A stretch of DNA of 64,000 nt from Argentina anserina (taxonomy: Eukaryota; Streptophyta; Magnoliopsida; Rosales; Rosaceae): NCBI RefSeq assembly GCF_933775445.1, contig NC_065875.1, positions 8,135,001 through 8,199,000 on the forward strand. The letters run 5' to 3'. The notes under the pieces were generated by a model, which was not told the origin of the DNA, ran no database searches, and was given only the letters and a program-made list of their open reading frames with translations. Positions 56,218 to 64,000 of the stretch are shown here, one piece after another (within the stretch, counting starts at the first letter, position 1; each line of letters opens with the position of its first letter). A program made the position numbers and the translations under genes.

Positions 56218-58920
56218 TGTCACATACCGGATTGGAACATGAACAGTATATTAGGATTTAAAAGAAGATTAGCAAGCGAACATAACAAATAAGTTGTGTT
56301 CTAAACACTCACAAACATAAACATGTGAACCAAAAATTTGAACAAGTCAAATACGTTTGCGAAATAAAGAATATTCAAATACGTTTGTGAAATAAAGAAT
56401 ATTCAAATAAATGGAACCAAAAATTTGAACAAGTCAAATATGTTTGCGAAAAACATTGTCAAATACATTAACTCTCAAATGAGGTTCCTAGCTCCGGAAA
56501 TTAACAATTGGACCTGCAAGACAACTATGGTAAGGGTGAGTGTCGTCCTCGCTTGTCCAGTAGGGGCCAACCCGCCCATGAGGTTTGAAAACCAAAATCA
56601 GGTAAAGATAAGTTTTATAAATGTTGAGGGTAGTTTAGCGCATAGAAAACCATTTAATTAAAAACAAATGCAAGTTTAGGAAATACTCATGCTAAAATAG
56701 TTTGTGGAGCTCCAAAGGTAGGGTAAGGCAAATTCAACTTCAAGCAATGCTCGATCGATCCTAGCGACTAGATAGTCGAGGCCAACTACACGTATGTTAT
56801 AATAACAGAGTAGCGAGCATGTCTATTTAAACGGAATGCCCTCAATAGTAAAGAATATAATTGATCCAATAATAAATAGGGCATTGCCCCTCCGGAGGTT
56901 CACGGTCATTGATACCGTAGGATTACCTAGAATGCTAGGCTCCCGTCACTCTCAGGTCAACACAAGCGAGGATTCACTACTTACCATATCTCGAAATCGT
57001 GCCTAGTCTCGGGTTTTCCCAATATTTAATGCATCATAAATCATTCATCCGAGAACTAGACTATGCAATTATAATTGGCCCAAAATCAACATAGGAGGGT
57101 TAGCTCCCCTACCTGGAATGACGTGCAGAATCCCAACTGTTATCCAAATCAATAGAAGTAGCTGTTGTTACTACTCCACCATCAACTCTGAATTTATGAA
57201 TCATATAAAGAGTCAATTTCAATTCGAATATCGAAGATAAATTAACTCAATCATTTTCCTAGTTTGACCAGAAAAGTCAACCTTTGACTTTCTGTTGACC
57301 AAGTCTTCCTGGATTGACAAGGTATTGACCATGTTGACCAATTCTCGAAAAATCCAAAAATAATCCGACTTCAATAGTCGATCGATACAAAGCATACTTT
57401 ATGTATATAAAAGTTACTCAGAATCATATCGACGACTTATTTATTATACCGACACATTTATAAGTTAAATAGTTCTCGATTCTCGAACCGGGTGAAAATC
57501 AAAACTAACATTAGTCGTAACTAAAAGTTATGTTTATTTGTCGCTTTTTTAGTTAAAATTGGGTTTTCACTAAGTTACCGTAGGTAAAAGTAAAACCGTT
57601 AAAAATCAATTAGTAAAAGTAAAATGGTAACTTAGGTTAAACCGTAAAACAGTAAAGTTAAATAGGACAATAGTAATTTCTGCCAGGGGCATTTTGGTCA
57701 CTTCACATCCCAATAAAAGGGTAAAAGTACAATGGTAAAAACCAACATTTTCACCCTTATCTCTCCGATCATACTTCCGGCCTCCTAAACCACCTCTGAT
57801 CGACACAAAGCAACAATAATCAACTTCTCAACTCCACAACAACAACACAAACCTCAACTCCAACAAACAGCAACAAAGCATAGTTTTCTACCTCTGATGA
57901 TTCCCAAAAACAATATCAATGGTGCTTCTTTCTTCTGACTTCAAATCGAGTCCCTACCCTTCCTATCTTCGTTGTTACGGTCCCAACATTGTTCCAGAAG
58001 TAAAGAAGAAGATCACCACAAAGACTTAACCATGGCAGGGGCTCAGTAGATGCAAAAGAGAGGTAAGAGAGGAAAGAGATTAAGTTCTAATCTCAAACAA
58101 AAATCGAAAAGGAAAAAGGCCAGAAGTGAAAGAGAAAGACTGAGCTTACCAAATGTGGCCCGAGAAGCTCGTCGGAGTTCCGAACGCACTGCCGAGAAGA
58201 AGGAGAACGACGGCGGAGATCGTGGTGTCGACATAGCAGAAAATGACGAATTGGATTAAGCCCTGATTAATGAAATTGAGTGAAGAATCAAAGTGGGTAT
58301 AAAGAATAAGTGCTAGACTTACCAAGACGGAAGTTGAAAAGCTCGTTGGAGGTCGACGGTGGTGTTGTGTCCCTAACTACACCTCATTGTATCAATTTTG
58401 ATCTTCACCAAAAGATCGTAGCAAGAATGATCAATGGGTATAGAAGTGAAGATAATGAAGAGGCGAGTTTGATGGTGAGGTTGCATGTGTGATTCTTGTT
58501 GGAACGGCGGTGGTAGGACGAAGAAACTAGTGACGGTGGAGGAGAAGAGAGAGACCGAATGGTTCTCTATGTCTCAACGAAGAAGAGAAAAGAAAATGAG
58601 GGAGAGAGAGAGAACGGGAGGAAGAAAAGAAAAAAGAGAGTTGGGCTCGGGCTTGGGCCCGGGTAAAAAAGAATTGGGTTTCTCAAAGCCTACAATTCAA
58701 ATACCCAAATAGAAAAATATTTTAAAACAAATCACAAGTTTAGGAATTCCTTAAAAAAAAAAATCCAGTGTCGAAAAAATATTCCGAAGACATTTCTGAG
58801 CTCGTGGCAACATGTAGTTTAATAATGACGTATTAAACTACGTTTTCGACACTTAACATAAATGTCGATTAATTAGTCCTAATGTGTCGGTAATCAAGAT
58901 TAGAAATCTCGGGTATTACA
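56218..58920 (-). mobile_element. Solo LTR F (TGTAATACCCG type), inside Copia gag-pol
   Basis: This 2703-bp unit is flanked by GCATG (56213-56217 and 58921-58925). In sense (minus) it starts TGTAATACCCGAG and ends CCGGTATGTGACA. The termini and layout (promoter-proximal CT/GA-rich tract at 58600-58630, then AT-rich remainder) match copies A-E, but most internal sequence differs, so it is a related subfamily. A local tandem repeat of AAATACGTTTGYGAAATAAAG-like units lies at 56335-56460. Frames such as 58050-58259 are in low-complexity, Arg/Lys-rich sequence and resemble no protein. Confidence 0.85.
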
Positions 58921-58925
58921 GCATG

Positions 58926-59235
58926 GCCATGGTGAGAATGCAAGGCCTAGGTGGGGCTGCAGTGTTGCCATGGAAGGGAGTTGTAGGGGCCGTACAGGGG
59001 AGACTGTAGGAGGCCGTGTAGGGCTGCGGGAGGGGGGGGGCAGCAGTGCATGATGCGGGGGTCCTGCGAGGTGGCTGTAGGGGACGCGCGGGGCTGGTGC
59101 AGGGGGGACTGCAAGGAGGCCGCATGGGGGTGTGCAGGGGTGGCTTGGAGGGGTCGTGCGGAGGGAGCTACATGGCCATGCAGAGGGGCTGCAGGGCTGG
59201 CTGCGAAGGTTCAGCAAGGCTGCAACGGCGACTCC
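58926..59235 (-). other. GC-rich degenerate repeat block
   Basis: Strongly G-rich on the plus strand, with words like GGGGCTGCAGG and GTGCAGGGG recurring at about 20-30 bp. On the minus strand it gives Pro/Leu/Ser-rich frames in two phases. It sits between solo LTR F and the Copia zinc knuckle, and is not part of any Copia domain I know. Confidence 0.5.
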
Positions 59236-59269
59236 GGCGACGGTCCATCGACCTTTTCCGGCTAGTTTT

Positions 59270-60160
59270 CCGGTGACTTTTCCGGCCAATTTGAACCACA
59301 CTCTCTTTAGGAGCACATCATTGCTTATGAAAGTGCTTATGTGAACCACACTTGTAGCATGGAAGGTTCGGATTTGGAACCTTTGCCAAGTTGTCGGATT
59401 TGGAAGGTTAGAGGGGCCGACGGCGGTGCCATCTCTAGTCCAAGTCATGTTACAACGAGGCCCTCTGTTTCCTTCAGTTTGGTACGGTGCAGGTCGATTT
59501 TTTGATTTCTTTTTTTTGACTTTTTTCCTTACTTTCCTGATTAGCTTCTAGAACTCTTTTCATCCCTACAGGTCTTAGATTGTTATTGTTGAGAATGATC
59601 TCATAATGTCGTTCCTTCTTCTTGAGAAGGTTCATTAAATCTGCAAAACTCTTGATTCTTTTGGCCTCATAATCACGACGATATTGGTGAGCTATTTCAC
59701 TCATAGATTCTGGGAAAGCCTCTAGGGTCTTCTCGATCATGTCATCGTCAGTTTTCTCTTTGCCACACACATTTAAGTCTGTTTGGAGATTTAACATTGC
59801 CTGATGGTAATCCTGAACCTTGAAAAAATCCAGTAGACAAATAGATGTCCATTATGCCAAAAGAGTTGGCAACCGTGCATCATGCACATTATCAAACTGT
59901 TCCCTAAGAGCTTCCCAAGGAACACTCGGATCTGTATACTTTTAGGTACTATTTGTTGAGCACATTTTCCATATGGCGCCTGAAAAACATCAAGGCCTCG
60001 GCTTTCACCTCATCAGATGCTTGGTCCTCTTTTTCTTTTGGAGGTCGGCTGCAGTAAACTTCTTTCCGACAAAAGTGATTTGCACGTTGGACACCCATCG
60101 GTGATACTCGGTTCCATAAGAATCTAGGAAGTGGAATTATGTTTGTGTATTTTCAGCATC
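59270..60160 (-). pseudogene. Copia gag remnant
   Basis: 59474-59797 encodes a UBN2-type gag part (TDDDMIEKTLEAFPESM, SFADLMNLLKKKERHYEIIL). Downstream near 59310-59355 lies a CCHC knuckle, CYKCGSHKHFHKQ, whose last Cys position is a TGA stop. Upstream the homology continues with frame breaks to about 60160. Confidence 0.8.
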
Positions 60161-60633
60161 TACAAGAAAAATATTGAATATGTTAGTTTCGAATTAATGA
60201 AACAAGTTTGATTAAATAAAACTCTTTCAGAACAATTGTACGGGTCTAATCGATGCGAATTTGGGGCTATGACTGCCATGTGTATCACCCGAGAAGTAGA
60301 AGAATCAGGATGACGTGAAAAAGGAGTTTGAAAGTCCCTGATGTAAGACAAAAATCTCATCAAAGTAAATTTCACTGAAAGCAGGAACGTTTATTTACAA
60401 ATTTACCTTAAATTGCAAAAGTCTTGAATTTTCTTCTTCTTCTTCTTCTTCTTCTCTTCTTCTCCTCTTGTACAACATCAACCTTGAAGCTTTGGTCTTC
60501 CACTTTTAGGCGGCGGCAGAGGAGGCTAGGGCCACCGAGAAGCAGCGTTGGATGAGGTAAGGGTTTTAGGTTTTTTTTTTCCGGGTTTAGGCCTAGGGTT
60601 TTCAGGGCTAGAGCTACGTGCTTGATAACATAA
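60161..60633 (-). other. Copia leader with trinucleotide repeat
   Basis: The untranslated leader between the 5' LTR and gag, minus strand. It contains the TTC/TCT run at 60431-60465 (GAA on the sense strand). The sense primer site TTATCAAGCACG is at about 60625-60636. Confidence 0.6.
60431..60465. repeat. TTC trinucleotide microsatellite
   Basis: About ten TTC units with one interruption, in the Copia leader. Confidence 0.9.
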
Positions 60634-60812
60634 AATAATATAATAAACTCGAGAGAATAACTGTAATTTTAATGATAGACATATGACCTTATATATATGC
60701 ATTACATCAAAGATCTCGATGAATCAGAAATAATATAATATTTTAACTAGCTTGACTATATTAATTAGGATAAGATATACCAAGAATGTATATGAAATGA
60801 CTCGTACAACAG
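60634..60812 (-). repeat. 5' LTR of minus-strand Copia (approximate ends)
   Basis: Matches 50161-50350. Sense start TGTTGTACGAG; followed on the plus strand by GATAC. Confidence 0.65.
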
Positions 60813-60817
60813 ATACT

Positions 60818-61361
60818 GAATAAAATGTATACTATGTATAAACTTTTTACATCTGTGAAAATTTAAGAACCATCTTTGAAAATTTAAGAACCATCTTAAC
60901 TCCATCTAATATATAGCTAATTTGAAAAATATGTTTTGGAATTACTTATATTTCTTGAGAAAATAATCTCTTTTTTTTTGTATTGAATAAGACTATTGAG
61001 ACAAACGCAAGAGTAAACTATCATTAATAATTTATTATGACTTATTCTATTACAGCTAACCTAAAAAACCAAGGTTAAATCTTAAATAGATTCAAAAAGC
61101 CACAAAAGAGGAAAGCCAAATGTCCAAATTTAGATGATTGAGGGTAGAAACTAGAAAGTATTGAGAAATAAAGAAATAAAAAAAATTGATAGAAGAAAGT
61201 GAGAATGGGGATCGAACTTAGGTGAGTTAAAAATGTATAAAATAAACTAAACCAAGCTGACCATTTATTCAACTACCTATAACATACACATGCAAACGAA
61301 TTTTGAATTATAATTTCGGTTGGGCTTGAGCCTACCAAGTGACAGGCTTGCTCCGCGCCTG
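60818..61361. mobile_element. Right part of the hAT-like element
   Basis: AT-rich. Contains a small direct repeat (GAAAATTTAAGAACCATCTT twice at 60858-60900) and ends GCTTGCTCCGCGCCTG. Confidence 0.45.
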
Positions 61362-61697
61362 TTGCCAAATTCATCGATCATTTTGTCTTGGCCACTCTCC
61401 TAGAAATTTCATCCAAATACAAGCACAGTGGATAGAACCAGTCCACAAGGACAACGAATTATCTGTGTATCTTGGACCAAAAAAATGATTCAGCTGATAA
61501 TGACAATTTATATTTGAGCAGAAATCCTCAAAGTTTGTTAAAAGAAAGCAAAAGAACACATTTTCCTTTGGTACTAACTATTCAAAGATAGAAAGTGAAC
61601 TGGCGCGATCTGGTTCTCGATCAATGGTGCTGCTTACAACATCAATTTCATGAAATAATTCCATTTGGGCTAACTTAATTTACAAATATGATGCTTG
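61362..61697. other. Unique DNA between transposons
   Basis: No ORF or repeat is recognised. The first 8 bases are the proposed right duplication of the hAT-like element. Confidence 0.4.
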
Positions 61698-61909
61698 TGT
61701 TGAAGGAAAAACACCATTAGTGTGTCTTCGTTAAAGCAAATAAATGAATAAGTTAATGACGTTTATGGTTAACGGATGTAACGGATCAATCACCATTATG
61801 TAGCCTTAATTGCCATTGTAATTACTATTTATTTCTATTGTAATCTTGACCCCTATATAAAGGGGATTATCAATGAGATGAGTAGATTCATTCTATTTTC
61901 TCTACAACA
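61698..61909 (+). repeat. Probable 5' LTR of the right-hand Copia element
   Basis: 212 bp, TG...CA ends, TATA box about 155 bp from the start. No partner LTR is visible in the window. Confidence 0.6.
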
Positions 61910-64000
61910 CGTTATCAGCACGTTACTTTACCTTTGAGTTTTCGGGCAAAGAATACCAATTCCCCTTTCGTTTTATTACGAGTTTTTAGCCAAAAAAAAA
62001 ACTGAAAACCATAGTTTTTTTTCCCCGGTCGTTCCAGCCTACTCCGATCGGTGAACTCGTTTCGGCCCACCCCGCTCGGCGACCCAGACCGCCGCATCCA
62101 GTCCATGCGGCGACACAGCTCGGCGACATCGACGCTCCGCCTTTTCCCTGCGACGACACAGCTCGGCGGGATCCACCTCGCCGCGATCTCCGACGCAACC
62201 TGCGATCTCCTACGCGACCTGCGATCTCCGAGGCGACCCCCGACACATGCCGCAATCGAGACCGGCGACGTGACCTCCGACCCACCGTCGCTTCACCATT
62301 TCCGATCGGCCAACACCGCACCGGATCTCCTCTGTTGCGACGGATCCAGCGATCCAGCGATCCCGACCCGGACCTGCGACCCCTGATCTGCGACTCCCGA
62401 TCCATGATTTTGACCCAGGACCCGCGATTCCGACCCGCGACCTGCAACCCGCGACCCACGGAAATAGACTTTACCCATGGTAAATTGAAATTTACATCTT
62501 TCCGTAAAAAAAAAATTTTGAAGGTAATTCTAGAAATTACTATACCATTAATTTTAGTTTATTATTCAGCATTTACTGTTTCACAGTAAAATAATTTACT
62601 TTTCATGGTTAATTATTTCAATTTATAATGATTAAAATGACTAATCATATAAATGTCATTAATTTTGTATGTAACGTATCACTTGCACTACGACGATTAA
62701 TGCGAGAAATGCGATGCGTGAAACGCAACCACAGTTACAAACAGTTATTTGGTAAATTTACAAATCTGACGACGTTTGACTCAGATCTGCGGTTGCAGAC
62801 CTCAACCCGGCGACTCCTAAATCGGATCCGTCGACCCAACCCGACCCATGAAAAAAAAAAGATTTTTACCTTTGGTTATTAAAAAAAATTAATTACCTCT
62901 TATGGTAAACAGTTAAAGGTAATTATTTTATTATTTTTGCCACTCAGTGAATCATATTTACTATTCACTGTTAATAATCTAAATTTAATAACTACTATGT
63001 AAATGGTAAATATGCAATCCACTTTTATATATTATTTATTAACTTTATTAAATAAGGTAAATTAAAATCAAATGCAATTTCATTACATATGATTAAGTGA
63101 CTGATCATATAAGTGTTGTTGTTTTTTGTATGTGATTTATTTATAACCATGTGACGAGCAACATGGAATCATGAGATCAAAAATCACTTGCATATGCAGT
63201 TCATTTGGCAAACAGACAAGATCTAAATTAGTATTGTCGGTTTTATTGCATTTCATTCATATAAATGAAATTATATATGTTATATGAGCAAAGTACTCTC
63301 TAAATCTTATTCATGTTATATGCTATGTTTTTATCAAAATTTAATTACTTAGCATGTCATTAAATCGTGATGTTATGATTTAAATTTTTAAGCATTATAT
63401 ATTTATACATGGTCATTGGCATGTATCATGAATACGATAATTGCCTAAGTCTTGTAAATTACTTAACCATGTTAAATGATATGCTCTATTTGTTGCATAT
63501 GTTATGGTTATATAATTTTTATAATTATGTTATTTAGCATATTATATGAGCATTGTCATGATAACGAAATTTCATGAGAATTTTATAATTCAAAAATAAA
63601 GAGAGGACAAACATATTCTTGTGATAAAGTATTTTCATGAAGTATCGAAAATACGACCATTTCAATTCTTGGTCTTGCAATCCGATTTGTATTTCTTGGA
63701 AATTAATTATATTGTATATCTTTACTGTGATAAAACATCTTCATAAAGCTAAGTGACCATAATGTATTTTGATATATTTAATTTTCGTGTAAGTCTATTT
63801 AGACTTTTAGACTGCGAAACTAATATGTCTCGTACTCTATTTACAGTTGGTTAAACCAACACAACATATATTAGACTCTAAAGAATTTGAGTACCGACTT
63901 TCCCTTCAAGCCAACCAAGGCTCACCCATGATCGAATTATGCAAACATGCTTCCCTGCACGTAAATTGGAAACATATTTAAAATCTTGTATGACGAAGAA
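61698..64000 (+). mobile_element. Copia element, 5' LTR and long leader only (continues past the window)
   Basis: An LTR-like segment 61698-61909 begins TGTTGAAGGAAA and ends CTACAACA. It carries the TATA box CTATATAAAGG (about 61853-61863) and is followed by GTTATCAGCACG, the primer-site wording common after plant Copia LTRs. A GC-rich leader (62030-62460) with repeated GCGACC and GATCTCC words follows, then 1.5 kb of AT-rich DNA without coding capacity. A second copy of the LTR, gag and pol are not in the window. An element or LTR remnant of this type is inferred, not proven. Confidence 0.6.

Larger units (their letters stand above)
50161..60812 (-). mobile_element. Copia LTR retrotransposon, minus strand, decayed and nested
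   Basis: Related LTRs lie at about 50161-50350 and 60634-60812 (shared ATATGACCTTATATATA and ACATCAA.GATCTCGAT). The flanks GATAT and GATAC match at 4 of 5. The minus strand reads gag (about 59270-60160), protease (about 55900-55970), pre-integrase and integrase (54593-55650), then RT and RNase H (50677-53010). Two solo LTRs (53015-54588 and 56218-58920) interrupt it; without them it is about 6.4 kb. Frames are broken throughout and LTR divergence is high, so this is an old copy. The primer site in sense reads TTATCAAGCACG, like the TTATCAGCACG at 61912. Confidence 0.85.
50086..61361. mobile_element. hAT-like element split by a Copia element
   Basis: The left end starts CAGTGGTGGATCCAG. The right end, reverse complemented, starts CAGGCGCGGAGCAAG (10 of 15 match), both of hAT terminal type. 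The flanks CTGCTAAA (50078-50085) and TTGCCAAA (61362-61369) match at 6 of 8. Excluding the Copia insertion, about 620 bp remain: 50086-50160 and 60818-61361. Inner sequence near both ends contains GGGCTT-type words. The pairing of the two ends is an inference; an old element with diverged ends fits best. Confidence 0.5.

Noticed and set aside
58050..59448. Arg/Lys-rich and Pro-rich frames at 58050-58712 and 58900-59448
   Set aside because: They lie in low-complexity GA-rich LTR sequence and in the G-rich block respectively. Overlapping frames on both strands show no coding preference.
62051..62459. Frames of 111 and 157 codons at the right end
   Set aside because: They overlap on opposite strands in the repetitive GC-rich leader of a Copia element. 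No domain is recognised.

Overview
The window is nuclear DNA from a flowering plant, probably a eudicot and perhaps a rosid. This is inferred from spliced genes with GT-AG introns, plant-specific gene families (class II trehalose-phosphate synthase, a plastid one-helix LHC-like protein) and dense nested retrotransposons. The exact species cannot be read from the sequence. No bacterial, viral or CRISPR-type system was found. About three quarters of the window is mobile-element DNA.

Layout. 1-1890 is AT-rich intergenic DNA. 1896-7196 is a decayed Copia element with 111-bp LTRs, inserted about 200 bp past the stop codon of a minus-strand, three-exon class II TPS gene (7411-10389, TPS11-like, 876 aa). 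11739-14789 holds a five-exon minus-strand gene for a 144-aa plastid one-helix LHC-like protein; no single long ORF shows it, but all splice phases agree. 15367-15942 encodes an unrecognised membrane protein.

16345-36414 is read as one CACTA transposon (TIRs matching 20 of 23 bases, TGG target duplication). It carries a decayed RPA1-like gene and is interrupted by a minus-strand chromovirus (22838-31387), itself interrupted by a solo LTR, and by a second solo LTR (32030-34455). 36415-50085 carries a small hypothetical gene (37178-37447), three more solo LTRs of the same family, a small hAT-like element, an intact multi-pass membrane protein gene (46860-47873) and a frameshifted tandem paralogue (48890-49844). 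50086-61361 looks like a short hAT-like element split by a decayed minus-strand Copia element, which is itself split by two further solo LTRs. 61698 to the window end is the LTR and long untranslated leader of another Copia element whose coding part lies outside.

The strongest pattern is a series of six LTR-like units of 2.2-2.85 kb sharing the termini TGTAATA...GTGACA (sense), each with a perfect and different 5-bp target duplication and none with an internal region. They are read as solo LTRs of a Del/Tekay-like family. A seventh unit of another family (53015-54588) behaves the same way. The retroelement coding regions all carry stops or frameshifts. The host genes appear to be functionally unrelated neighbours.
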